A stretch of 64,000 bases of DNA from an uncultured Eubacterium sp. (GTDB taxonomy: Bacteria; Bacillota; Clostridia; Lachnospirales; Lachnospiraceae). Both the position numbers and the translations under genes were made by a program. Positions 26,539-36,364 of the stretch are shown in pieces; the stretch's first letter is position 1; each line of letters begins with the position of its first letter. The notes beneath the pieces were generated by a model. The model saw only the letters and a program-made list of their open reading frames with translations, did no database searches and was not told the DNA's origin. Location of the stretch: NCBI GenBank assembly GCA_910583555.1, contig CAJTXO010000003.1, positions 62,001 through 126,000 of the forward strand, written 5' to 3'.

Positions 26539-28098
26539 TCAATGTAACATGCGCCCCATCTTCTTCCCCCATTTTTGGCGTTCCTCAAATCCCTCCCATT
26601 CTCCGTTAAAGGCGTCGCTGCTAAAGTAGTCTGTCTCAAAATAGGGATCATATAGGTCGTTATATGACAGCCATCTTGTACCAGTTGCCTTTTGGAATGA
26701 ATCTTTGTCGAAGGAAAATGTCCGTTCCCGCTCGGTCACGTCAGAACCATATCCTGAACGTATTCTTGCGTGTTTAAGATACGTATTACCGAGTGGGTGG
26801 ATACCGCCCGGGCATGAAACTTTTACCTGGAAGGTGGTAAAAGAATAGGGGGAAATCCAATGTGCGGGATCGGTCGTTCGGATGCAGTATACGTTTCCTT
26901 CATGGGATACGATTTCAGCGCCCGAAATGCTTTCAATGGTATCTTCACATTCCAGATAAATTTCCCAGTCAGCGATAGATTGATTCAGGTCTTCTTCATC
27001 TTCGGAACCTGGAGAGTGGTGAGGGACAATATTAGTCAGTTCTGCGGTTGCCGTATAACTTTCTGGAGTTTTTTCGTCAAAGACAAATAATAGATTGGTT
27101 CCCCAAACGGTATCGGCGACTAAATATGTTTCCATTTTTGCGTAATCAGCCCCGTATTGACGTTCCATAACTGCCCATGTATCTGTATCACTTACATCTT
27201 TCGTTTGATATAGCTCAAAAGCGTCATAAAACTTATTATCTATTTTTGGCTGTTGTCCGTCGGGGCAGGTTCCCACGAATGAAATTTTTATTGTTTCACC
27301 AGCTGCCAGATCCATATCTTGACCTTTGGCATAGATGGTTAGAGTCCATAAGTCTTTTTTTTCATCGTATGTATAGTGTTCTGAGCCGTAACCGGCATAA
27401 CCATTTTTCAACGAAGTAATCTGAAAATTAGAATTAAAAATAAGTTCCCAACCCGTTATTTTTTTGCTGGAACAGTTAGTTAAACAAATGGTTCCAGTTA
27501 CTACATCACCGTCTTTTTTCAGGAATGTACACTGGCAGTCATATTTTCTGGGGGAGACAGGTTCAAGTTTTTTGGAAAAAAAGCAAAATTTTGGTTCGTG
27601 GATCTGTTCTTTAAAAGAGGCTGTTATTCCAAAGCTGATCTTAAATACCAGATCATCTGCATTTCGACCGTCATCAGATGAGTGTTTCGGTGGGGCGCCA
27701 CGGATGATATAGTGGGTCCCCTCGTGGGATAAAATACTGGCGCCGGAAATTTCCTTGATTTCATCGGCAAACTCCATATAAAGTTCCCAGTGTACTTGGG
27801 ATTGCTGTCCGATATCGATGGTATTAACCTGGAGACTGATTTCGGCCTGATACTCCCGCGAGCTGCTTTCTTTAATAATAAAGGCGGCATCGCAATTTTG
27901 ATAAGGCGTTTTCATTGAGGTTTTTTGGGGGATCGCGTTCCTGTCTTGTTTGTTTTCCGTTAGATTATTTTCGGAAACAGCTTCGCCGGACACGGCTGTA
28001 TAAGTTGTTTGGTTGTTGCCGGCGGATGGTCCGCCACATGCTGTCACGCATAAACAGGTGAATAGAAGAAGCGTGATGCGCCGGATAAATTGTTTCAT
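26539..28098 (-). CDS. Lipoprotein with repeated CBM2-like beta modules
   Basis: 519 residues. The signal MKQFIRRITLLLFTCLCVTACGG ends in a lipobox-type TAC, so Cys20 should be lipidated and the protein anchored outside the membrane. After a linker (about 25-55), three modules follow. The first and third share W-E-L/I-Y-x-E and I-S-G-A-x-I-x-S-H-E-G; the middle one has SSKKITGWELIFNSNFQI, typical of CBM2-like cellulose-binding folds. A carbohydrate-binding role is probable but unproven. The ATG at 28098 follows GGGAGA; the frame runs further upstream through the promoter and 18-bp repeats, which is not coding. Confidence 0.75.
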   Translation of the reverse strand: MKQFIRRITLLLFTCLCVTACGGPSAGNNQTTYTAVSGEAVSENNLTENKQDRNAIPQKTSMKTPYQNCDAAFIIKESSSREYQAEISLQVNTIDIGQQSQVHWELYMEFADEIKEISGASILSHEGTHYIIRGAPPKHSSDDGRNADDLVFKISFGITASFKEQIHEPKFCFFSKKLEPVSPRKYDCQCTFLKKDGDVVTGTICLTNCSSKKITGWELIFNSNFQITSLKNGYAGYGSEHYTYDEKKDLWTLTIYAKGQDMDLAAGETIKISFVGTCPDGQQPKIDNKFYDAFELYQTKDVSDTDTWAVMERQYGADYAKMETYLVADTVWGTNLLFVFDEKTPESYTATAELTNIVPHHSPGSEDEEDLNQSIADWEIYLECEDTIESISGAEIVSHEGNVYCIRTTDPAHWISPYSFTTFQVKVSCPGGIHPLGNTYLKHARIRSGYGSDVTERERTFSFDKDSFQKATGTRWLSYNDLYDPYFETDYFSSDAFNGEWEGFEERQKWGKKMGRMLH

Positions 28099-28149
28099 GT
28101 ATGTCTCCCGAAATCTCAAGTTATTATGATTGCCTATCGTTTTAATTCG

Positions 28150-28178
28150 ATTATAATTTGCAGACGCCACTATGTCAA
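28150..28178 (-). promoter_or_regulatory. Consensus promoter of the CBM2-like lipoprotein, copy 1 of a duplicated element
   Basis: Minus strand: TTGACA (28178-28173), 17-base spacer, TATAAT (28155-28150). A region of about 63 bases around it (28126-28188) is nearly repeated at 36454-36516 before the sugar kinase gene. Confidence 0.85.
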
Positions 28179-28191
28179 GTTTTTCCTCAAG

Positions 28192-28250
28192 CACCATAGG
28201 GGCTTCAGGCACCATAGGGGCTTTAGGCACCATAGGGACTTTAGGCACCA
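28192..28250. repeat. 18-bp tandem repeat, 3.3 copies
   Basis: Unit CACCATAGGGGCTTTAGG, three full copies with one or two changes, at 28192-28209, 28210-28227 and 28228-28245, then CACCA. It lies between the divergent promoters of the lipoprotein and the two-component locus, directly upstream of the lipoprotein -35. Confidence 0.9.
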
Positions 28251-28265
28251 GCGGTAAAATTTTAA

Positions 28266-28294
28266 TTGCATTCTATGTATTTTTGCTGTAAAAT
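28266..28294 (+). promoter_or_regulatory. Promoter of the decayed two-component operon
   Basis: TTGCAT at 28266-28271, 17-base spacer, TAAAAT at 28289-28294; about 95 bases upstream of the regulator start. Confidence 0.6.
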
Positions 28295-28389
28295 ATAGAT
28301 TATGAAATTGGTTTTGGGGAATGTTTGTTGCTGCGGCATAAGCATTCCCTTTTCCGACTGATCGATATGAAGAGGAGTGAGCTGGAGTG

Positions 28390-29363
28390 ATGCGGATGGT
28401 AGAGTGTATGGCAGATGAAGAAGGTTTGATATTGAGGAACCAGAAAAGGGTTGTTCGGTTCACTTTTGCTGAGATCGAGTATGTGGAAGTGATCAACAAG
28501 ACCGTGTTTTTTCATTTGGAAAATGGTGCGGTCCGCGAGGTGGTTTCGGCATTGGCAGTTTTTGAGAAGGAACTTCTGGCCAGGCCGGAGTTTCTGAAAA
28601 CACACCGCTCGTATCTGGTCAATCTGAAATATATCAAGGGGATGGATGCCGATTTTGCCGTGACGAAGAGGGGAAATAACGTCCCGATATCGCGGAAGAG
28701 GCGTAATCAGGCACACAATGCGTATACACAGTTTTGGCATCAGTCTGATCATATAAATATACCGTCTGTACGGAGCAGAAAGCCGAGTGGTCCGTGGCAG
28801 ATCCTGCTGGTGGATGATAGCGCGGCCGACCGCGCGTTTTGGGCAGTCCCGTTATTTTCCTGAGCTGCCATACGGAATCGGACAGGCAGGTGGAGGGATT
28901 TGCGGCGGGCGGCATTGATTATATCACGAAAGATACGCCGGAAGAACTTTTCTGGGCCAAAGTGGGGACGCGTATTAAACTGGCTTCGTCCAGAGACGCG
29001 CACATTCAGGACGGCCCCCTGTTTCTGGATCTGGCGGCGCGAACGGTAAGTCTGGGAGGAAAACAACTGTCAGTTGCGTCGGTAGAATTTGATATTTTGT
29101 GGTGTCTTGCGGAACGGAGCGGGCATATTTTTACGGCGGAGGAAATATATGGTATCGTTTGGGGTGGGTGGCGAAAGGACAAATGTCCTAAGGACATATA
29201 TCCTAAAGACAATGGACAAATGGTGCTGATGCACATGTCCCGGCTGAGGCGGAAACTGGAAAAGGCATGGGAAGGGCATTGTTTTATCGAGTCGGTTTGG
29301 GGACAAGGTTATCGTTTTGTTCCGGTGGATCAGGCATCCTGTGTGGAGGAGGGGATGGAATGA
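28390..29363 (+). pseudogene. Response regulator (LytTR + receiver + winged helix) with internal deletion
   Basis: The first frame (28390-28863) encodes a LytTR DNA-binding domain (FAEIEYVEVINKTVFFH, FLKTHRSYLVNLKYI) and the start of a receiver domain, ILLVDDSAADRAF. It then stops. A second frame, shifted by one, resumes at GSPVIFLSCHTESDRQVEGF (from 28842) and continues through the receiver end (DYITKDTPEEL) into an OmpR-type winged helix to 29363. About 60 receiver residues, including the phospho-accepting Asp, are missing between the two. So a deletion near 28838 removed the core and broke the frame. LytTR preceding a receiver is itself unusual. Confidence 0.8.
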
Positions 29364-31279
29364 AGCGGCAAAATGTCTGGTGGCAGCAGTTGATCGTCCT
29401 AAGCGTGATGACGGTCTTTTTTGTTTTACTTTTTTACGTGGATAATAAATACTAGACGCCGCCTCCGTATGGAAGTTCCGGCATCATCGACTTACATATT
29501 GATGATCTTGAGCGGGCGGATCCCATCTTTCTGATTGACGGATGGCTTCTCAGTGACGAGTATGTGAAAGAAAAACCAGTATATATCGGGGAATTTTCAA
29601 ATCTGCAGCGGGGAAATCTGTCCGTGTCTCCTCATGGACAGGCGAATTACAAGCTGATGCTCCGTTATGATGGCGCATCGCGGATCGTGTCCCTGGATTT
29701 TCCGCAGTTGTCCTGTGATCATACGATTTCGGTGGACGGGGCGCAGCTGGCGGAGGGGACTGGCAACGGGCAGATCACGTTTCTGCTCACTCCGGGTGAT
29801 CACATTTTGACGGTAGATACTTCATCTGAGATCGGGTATTACAGCGGAATGTATTTTCCACCTGCGCTCGGTACCAGCCATACACTTTCACAGGTGGGCA
29901 GCATCCGCGGTTTTGTATATGCGTTTGCAGTTTTGTTGCCCCTTATATTGGCAGTGTTTACGTTTTTCCTATGGCAGACGGGCGGGGAGATCAGTCGCTT
30001 GTTCGGGGTGTTGTGCTGCTGTTATTCTCTCTATATGATGCGGTATTTTGTATTTCAGTTTTCGGTGCCGCTGGGACGGTACTGGTTTTTGATACAGAGT
30101 CTGGCGCTATACGGTGTCTGTTTTTGTGTGATCCGGCTGGCGGCCCACGTTTCGGGTACGGACGGAAGGGCCGCAAGGTGGTGGCAGAGGGCGGTCTTAC
30201 TGCTGCTGCCGGCTGTACTGTTCCTGCTGAGTCTGCTCATTCCGCTGCTGCCCTGGGCCGTTTTCATTCATGGCAGGCTGACAGATCTTTATTATGCCCT
30301 GGCTTTTTGCACGACGGTATTTTTTGCCGTGCATGGTGTGAAAGGAACGGAATTGGAAAGCCGTTTTACGGCGGCCGGCTGTATGGTTTTTGGCGTCGGA
30401 TTGCTGGTCAATCTTTTTTTCTCTAACCTTTTTGAGCCGATACGTTTTTTCTGGCAGTTTGAATGGTGCGGTCTTTTGCTGGTGTTTTTATTCGGAGCGA
30501 TGATGGTGTCGCGCCGCCGCCGCATCGTCCGGGAAAATGAAATGCTTACGGATCATCTGGAGGAACAGGTAAAAAAGCGAACGGAAGAAGTCGTTTGGCT
30601 TTTGGATGAGCGGAAGGCGTTTTTTTCGGATATGGCGCATGATCTAAAAGCGCCGGTGTTTGCTACCCAGTCTTATATCAGGGCGATTCGGGAGAGAGGT
30701 GTGGGAGTGGACAGAGAGCTGGATAGAGAACTGTTGGGGTATCTCGAGCAGGCGGAGGGCAGACAGCGGGAATTGGCACGTCGCCTGCAGGGGCTTTCTG
30801 CCATCAATGAACTGGATAAAGTAGAGGGAAGGCGGGTTCGGATCTCGGTGCGGGAACTGCTTTCGGAAATTTATGCCGCCCATCACGGGGAGGCAGAAGT
30901 GCAGTCCGTACACCTCTCTGTAACGCAGCCGGAACGAGATGCGTTTTTGCTGGCTCAGCCGGAAAAAATGGACATTCTTTTTGAGAACCTTATTTACAAT
31001 GCGCTCCGGGCGACGCCGGAAAATGGAAATATCCGCATTACGGCCCAGAGCAGGGGAGGGATGATCCGCATTGTGGTAGAGGATACCGGCTGCGGCATCC
31101 CGGAAGAGGAGCTGCCGCTCATCTTTCAACGATTTTATGTGGGAAAAAGTAATCGGGATACAGGCACAGGACTTGGGTTGTATATTGTTCAAAGCATTGT
31201 GGCGGAGATCGGCGGTACGATTCATGTGCAGTCGGTGGTGGGTCAGGGAACTAAATTCTTGATGGAATTTCCGGTGTGA
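29360..31279 (+). pseudogene. Sensor histidine kinase interrupted by an amber stop
   Basis: The ATG at 29360 overlaps the regulator stop (ATGA). After 31 codons, including one membrane helix, an in-frame TAG occurs at 29453-29455. The same frame then runs uninterrupted to 31279. It encodes an extracytoplasmic beta-rich domain (to about residue 175), seven hydrophobic segments as in 7TMR-DISM sensors, an H-box FFSDMAHDLKAPVFA, an N-box NLIYNALRATPENGN, a G1 box DTGCGIPEEE and a G2 box GTGLGLYIV. Everything but the stop is intact, so the lesion is probably recent. Restart downstream would lose the first membrane helix. Confidence 0.8.
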
Positions 31280-31281
31280 CG

Positions 31282-33200
31282 TCAGGTTGTGGTTGTCTCA
31301 TCGTCTTTTTGGCGGCTGGCGGAACGTGATTTCCGGCTGGTCAGGGCAAAGAGGCAGATGCCGATGAAACACAGTCCGACGATAGAGGCACCGGTGAACC
31401 AGATCATGGCGGTGCGGGAGCCGGCTGCTCTTGTGGTTTCGCGCTGCCCGGAATCTGCGGGAGAGTTAGAAATGTTCGTTGTTTCGGCTTTTTTACTCGT
31501 GAGGAGTTGCTCTTTTGGGTGAACTTTTGTGTGGGAGGAAGTTCCCGCACGGGAGGGAGTTCCAGCATGAAGGGAAATCTCGGCATGTGGGGAAGTTCCT
31601 GGGCGAAAGGCATTTTCCGCATGGGGCGTCGGGAAAGGTGTTTTGGGGTGTTCGTTGGTTGATGAACGGCTCAAAACGTTTGTTAAAAAGGGCGGCAGTG
31701 TTACTGGATCGATGTTTTCAGGCATGTCTCTGTCTTTTTTTGGTCCGACGGGTTCACATGTGAGTATCCCCTGTCAGATGTGGGCGCGGTTGTATTCTCA
31801 ACTGGTTTTTCCGTGGTTTTGGCTGGTTTTTCTGTGGCTTCCGTTGGTTTTTCCGTGGTTTGAGCCGGCTTTTTCGTATTTTTAGGCAGGGTCGGCCGCT
31901 GTCCTTCCGGCGTGCCGTCTTCTTTATTTCCGGCGCCGGCATTGTTTTCATTTCCCCCGGAGCCCCCGAGTTCCGGAAGTTGGAGAGGCAGGTTATAGCT
32001 GGCTGGCCAGGTGAGGATGAGTTGTCGGCCATCGTAGACACCGCCCTCGATTTACAGGCCGATAAAAAATGGGACGGGGGTGTCTGCGGCGGCGATGGCG
32101 GCCAGATAGGAACGGAGAGGTTCCTGATCATTTTTCAGCACTAACGTATAGCCGCTGTTCGGGGTGGAAGGTTGTACATTGACCGCATCCAACAGGGGAA
32201 CTTTGGGCAGTTCACGCCATTTGGTTTCGTTCTCGGCTAGTGTATATGCCTGAATCTCAGTGGCGCCTGTAGGCTTTTGGTCAAAAGATAGTTCTAATCC
32301 GGTGTTTTCTAATGTCAGCGCCCCGGTGGGAGCATCCTCTTTTGCAACGACGTTCAGGACCAGTTCGATTTCGTCCGAAAGAGCGTGATCATGGATTCCG
32401 ATCGATTGTTCCAGCCGGAAAATACCCATTGGTGTTTTTAGTATGGTGCCGGAGGAAATCAGGATTTCTTCCGCGGCATCGGAAATGGTTATGCTTTCGC
32501 CGGCGGTGAGTTTCGGGAGCGATAAGGGTTTCCAGGTGACTGGGCATTGTACGATACCTTCCGTGAAGTGATCGATGCCTTTTTGAAGCTGGATTTCGAC
32601 AGGGACAGTGTCCGGTAAAAATGCCAGGATCTGTTGTGGAGTCATATCGGAATTGACGGTGATTTGGTATTTTCCATAATAGAGGAACGGCCGTGTTTTG
32701 CGGACGGACATGCAGGAGGCGAACGTGGCGATGGTGGTTACATCTTTTGGAAGCGGCTGCTGCGCGCCGCGGTCAATGACTGCTGTTTTCGTCTTCCGTA
32801 TAGTCCCGTCGGTGTGTGAAAGACGGAGTTTCAGATAAAAACGGTCGATTTCCCCGTCGAGATAGTTTTTTAGCGGTTCATAGCTGTGGTAAAGGCAGAT
32901 CTGATTTTGCAGTTTAGCCAGTTTGTCGGGATCTTTGCTGTTAAGTGAAGATAAATCCCACTCTACGCCGCATGTATGGTAACTTTCCCCATCCAGTGAA
33001 AATAGTGGCTGGATCTGGCTGATATCCGGTGTAAATTCCGTAAAGGTACCTGTTACGATATATCCCTGGGCAGAATATTCTATGTAGGCGTCAAATGCCG
33101 GAGGATTCGGGTTTTCCGCATATATGGCAGGTGCGGGGGAAAAAACAGCGGCAAGTATAAGGGCGGTAAGTACGATCAAAAGCTTTCGGTATATGTTCAC
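31282..33200 (-). pseudogene. Membrane-anchored surface protein with a nonsense codon and a frameshift
   Basis: Read on the minus strand. A signal peptide (KLLIVLTALILAAVFSPAPAIYA) and about 360 exported residues end at an in-frame TAA at 32054-32052. The same frame continues with IEGGVYDGRQLILTWPASY and a TTEKP-type Pro/Thr linker, then leaves frame near a run of seven A on this strand (31741-31735). The shifted frame encodes the rest of the linker and a C-terminal membrane anchor (AMIWFTGASIVGLCFIGICL). Two independent lesions make this a pseudogene. A GTG at 33200 with AGAAATGAGG before it is the likely start; an ATG at 33215 lies inside that motif. It converges with the broken kinase. Confidence 0.75.
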
Positions 33201-33244
33201 AGGAAGATTCCTCATTTCTTTTTGGTTATGGCTTTACTATTTAT

Positions 33245-33273
33245 TTTAGCCAGCATTAGGCGTTATGTCAAGG
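33245..33273 (-). promoter_or_regulatory. Promoter of the broken surface-protein gene
   Basis: Minus strand: TTGACA (33273-33268), 17-base spacer, TAAAAT (33250-33245). The CTTGACATA context is the same as in the two promoter copies at 28150 and 36479, but the rest is not repeated. Confidence 0.7.
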
Positions 33274-33408
33274 AAAAGGGAGAGGATGGGCAGCCATTCA
33301 CGCCATATAGATGCCATTCGCGTCAAAAGGCGGTACGGGGCAGACAAAACAGTTATAATAGTTATCGTAACGTGAAATACGATATCAAAAGGAAGAGGAG
33401 GAAGGAAT

Positions 33409-35214
33409 ATGCAGGAATTTCCAAAAGTTATCAATAAAATGCTGGCAGTACTGCTCTGTCTGTCAATTTGTATGGCGCTTGTGTGTTTTCCTTCGGCGTC
33501 GATACAGGCATCCGGGGCAGGGGACGAGGCATATCTGAACAGATGCTATCACAGTATCATGAATTTATCAAATCTATCACCGACTCCCCGCATTATTGCG
33601 TATGCCTATCTGGTCGGAGAGGATGATGTGGTAACCCCGTCATGGCTTCACAGTTTCCAGACGCATCCACTTTATGCCGTGCACCCGGATACTGAAATTC
33701 AGGGGTATCACTATGACAGCAGATATTATCCACAGGATAATCTGGACTATCTAAAAGATGTGAAAGAAAATTATACGAATAATTTCCATGCTTCGAACAA
33801 AATTTATAACATGCCGGCTGGCGCTCAGTATATCGAGCGGGAGGGGTGTAAGTATGCCGTTGTTGCCTGTGATGAGGAATGGGTGACAGTCTGGGATCAG
33901 GGATACCAGAAATGGAACCCATACAGGGCGGCAGATGGTATGACCCTGGGCGAAGGCTGCCAGCACAACGTGGACGATTATATGGAAACACACCCGGCAG
34001 GTTTTTATAAGATCCCGCGAAAGAAAGTGTGGATTGATTTCGGCCTCGCGGAGAACCACCCGTATGATTCAGAAGAACGGATCCCGAGCGAGGGGGAGGG
34101 CGTCGTGACGAAACTGGTGAAGCTGCGTCCGGTTCCGGATGAGGGGCATAAAACATACACAGCAGTTTACGCTCTGCCGATGGGGACGAAATTGAATGTC
34201 GTATCAAAACAACTCGTACCCTCGAGGCAGGAGGGCAGTACGAGGAAGTTTTATGAAGTATCTTTTAACGGCGGCCCGGCGGTGGGAAATAACACGGTGG
34301 GTTATATGAAATATAAAGTGCCGGGAGTCTACTATGTGGACAGCAGATATGTAAACGTTAAATGGAAAGGCTTGAGATCTCCTGCAGATACCGTTCCAGG
34401 CGAGATCACCAATGTAAAGGAAAACGAATCGGTTTATGTTTACCGCTCTAAGAACACAGATTCTGAGCGAGTCGGTATTTTGTGCAAGGGTGTGGAGATC
34501 GAAATATTTCCATCGGAATCCGATGCGGAATGGACGACAGTATATTTTAGCGGGCGAAAAGCTTTTGTGCAGACGAAGTATGTAAAAAGGGCAGAATATA
34601 AGGTAGAGGATATATCGAAACCTTACATCGCGGATATCGTGAATGACGAGATCGTCATAGGCTTTCGGAGAGGGAAAAACAATGTGGAATTCTCCTGCAG
34701 CATCGCGACAACTGCCAATCATGATGGGAAAGCAAAAGTTTTGTGGGCTGGTAAGTTAAGTCAGAACCAAAACCAGTTTGTGATCAAAAGGGCATATATA
34801 GAAAAGGCGTCAGCTCTGGATATTGCCGTTCAGGCCACGGATAAAAACGGCAGGCAGGGGAAAAAATATACCAGACGGATACTTTTGCCGACGACTGGAC
34901 GCCGTTTGGAAAAGAAAAAATTAATTGTTGGCAGGAACAAGATCACGAGCCGTTCCCGGTCGATAAGCCTCGGTTCTTCTCTGCAGTATTCTACAAAAAA
35001 GAATTTTAAGAAAGCCGTGACGGTGGAAAGATATTATAACAAAAATGGTAAGTGCAGCCATAAGCCGATCAGGGCGATCAAAAAGTTAAAAGCCAAAAAG
35101 ACATATTATGTCCGCAGACGTTATAAAAAAGTATACATGACAGCGAAGGGGAAGAAATGGCTGTCGGGTAAGTGGTCGAAGCCGATCAGGGTAAGGACAA
35201 AAGCGAAAAAATAA
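33409..35214 (+). CDS. Secreted SH3-like protein with basic C-terminal domain
   Basis: 601 residues. A signal peptide (cleavage probably near ASIQASG, residue 36) is followed by a domain of unknown type with many aromatic residues. Two SH3_3-like beta modules occur at about residues 225-310 and 320-400 (VYVYRSKNTDSERVGILCKG, YFSGRKAFVQTKYVKR). An Ig/Fn3-like part follows (400-500), then a Lys/Arg-rich fibronectin-like tail (KKLKAKKTYYVRRRYKK). There is no sorting signal. Bacterial SH3 modules commonly bind peptidoglycan, so wall attachment is likely. GAGGAGGAAGG precedes the ATG at 33409. Confidence 0.7.
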   Translation: MQEFPKVINKMLAVLLCLSICMALVCFPSASIQASGAGDEAYLNRCYHSIMNLSNLSPTPRIIAYAYLVGEDDVVTPSWLHSFQTHPLYAVHPDTEIQGYHYDSRYYPQDNLDYLKDVKENYTNNFHASNKIYNMPAGAQYIEREGCKYAVVACDEEWVTVWDQGYQKWNPYRAADGMTLGEGCQHNVDDYMETHPAGFYKIPRKKVWIDFGLAENHPYDSEERIPSEGEGVVTKLVKLRPVPDEGHKTYTAVYALPMGTKLNVVSKQLVPSRQEGSTRKFYEVSFNGGPAVGNNTVGYMKYKVPGVYYVDSRYVNVKWKGLRSPADTVPGEITNVKENESVYVYRSKNTDSERVGILCKGVEIEIFPSESDAEWTTVYFSGRKAFVQTKYVKRAEYKVEDISKPYIADIVNDEIVIGFRRGKNNVEFSCSIATTANHDGKAKVLWAGKLSQNQNQFVIKRAYIEKASALDIAVQATDKNGRQGKKYTRRILLPTTGRRLEKKKLIVGRNKITSRSRSISLGSSLQYSTKKNFKKAVTVERYYNKNGKCSHKPIRAIKKLKAKKTYYVRRRYKKVYMTAKGKKWLSGKWSKPIRVRTKAKK

Positions 35215-35221
35215 TTATCTT

Positions 35222-35274
35222 CGTGCCAATATGTGTCCGCAAGAGACTTCTCAGATTTGGATGCATATTGGCAC
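35222..35274. repeat. 12-bp inverted repeat between convergent genes
   Basis: CGTGCCAATATG (35222-35233) and CATATTGGCACG (35263-35274), perfect, 29-base loop. It lies between the SH3-like gene and the convergent kinase gene. Without a T run it is a weak terminator candidate. Confidence 0.6.
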
Positions 35275-35326
35275 GGATGATCAGATAATGTTTAATAAGG
35301 ACATAGTGTCAGCATTGTGACACAGG

Positions 35327-36352
35327 TTAGCGCTGTACCCGTCCAGATGCGTCTCCGCCGGCGAGTTTTTTCACTTCGTCCACGGATACCTGATTAAAGT
35401 CACCTTCGATACTGTGCTTGAGACAGCTGGCAGCTACGGCAAATTCGATAATATCCTGTGATCCCATATCCTGCAGGCAGGCGTAGATCAATCCGCCGCC
35501 GAAGGAGTCACCGCCGCCGACGCGGTCAACGATGTGCATCGTGTACTGTTTGGAAAAATAGCATTCATTTCCATCGTAGAGCATCGCCGCCCATTTATTG
35601 TCATTGGCGGAAATCGACGTGCGGAGGGTGATGGCTACTTTGCTGAAGCCGAAACGGTCAGCCAGTTGTTTTGCGACATCCCGGTAGCCCTCGTGGTTGA
35701 CTTGTCCGGCCGTTACATCGGTACCGGCAGCTTTGATGCCGAATACGTCGCTGGCATCCTCTTCATTGGAAATACATACATCTACATATTGACAAAGTTC
35801 ACCCATCACTTGTCCGGCTTTTTCCTTACTCCACAATTTGTTGCGGTAATTCAGGTCACAGCTGATCGTTATTCCTTTTTCTTTTGCCGCTTTGCAGGCG
35901 TCCAGGCAGATGGCGGCCACATTGTCACCTAGTGCCGGTGTGATGCCTGTAAAATGGAACCATTCAGCGCCTTCAAAAATGCGGTCCCAGTCAAAATCCT
36001 CCGGTTTGGCCGTTGCGATGGAAGAGCCGGCTCTGTCATAAATGACTTTGGAAGGGCGCTGGCTGGCTCCTTTTTCCAGAAAGTAAATACCGACACGGTC
36101 TCCGCCGCGCACGATGTTTGATGTGTCGACGCCGAACCGGCGCAGGGCATTGATTCCTGCCTGACCGATCTCATGGGCGGGCAGCTTTGTGACAAAGCCG
36201 GCGTCCAGACCATAATTTGCCAGAGAAACAGCTACATTTGCCTCACCGCCGCCGTAGGTGGCCCCGTACGATTCCGCCTGAACGAACCGGTAATATCCTT
36301 CCGGAGCGAGACGAAGCATGATTTCACCAAATGTGATCACTTTTTTAGACAT
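35327..36352 (-). CDS. kdgK: PfkB-family sugar kinase, 2-keto-3-deoxygluconate kinase-like
   Basis: 341 residues. VITFGEIMLRLAPEGYYRF and GGGEANVAVSLANYG match the KDG kinase branch of the ribokinase family. The C-terminal signature VDRVGGGDSFGGGLIYA has the catalytic Asp and anion hole. It would phosphorylate 2-keto-3-deoxygluconate from uronate/pectin breakdown. No KDPG aldolase or uronate genes are near, so the substrate is inferred. Of two in-frame ATGs, 36352 is preferred because GAGG lies 7 bases upstream; the other (36364) is part of that motif. The leader has a hairpin CGGGTCTG...CAGACCCG (36403-36438). Confidence 0.8.
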   Translation of the reverse strand: MSKKVITFGEIMLRLAPEGYYRFVQAESYGATYGGGEANVAVSLANYGLDAGFVTKLPAHEIGQAGINALRRFGVDTSNIVRGGDRVGIYFLEKGASQRPSKVIYDRAGSSIATAKPEDFDWDRIFEGAEWFHFTGITPALGDNVAAICLDACKAAKEKGITISCDLNYRNKLWSKEKAGQVMGELCQYVDVCISNEEDASDVFGIKAAGTDVTAGQVNHEGYRDVAKQLADRFGFSKVAITLRTSISANDNKWAAMLYDGNECYFSKQYTMHIVDRVGGGDSFGGGLIYACLQDMGSQDIIEFAVAASCLKHSIEGDFNQVSVDEVKKLAGGDASGRVQR

Positions 36353-36364
36353 TTTTTTCCTCAT

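Noticed and set aside
28192..28250. CRISPR array
   Set aside because: The 18-bp units are contiguous without spacers and no cas genes are present.
29453..32054. Recoding of TAG/TAA as sense codons in the two-component locus
   Set aside because: Different stop codons are involved, a frameshift and a deletion accompany them, and no recoding element or pyrrolysine genes are visible; decay is simpler.
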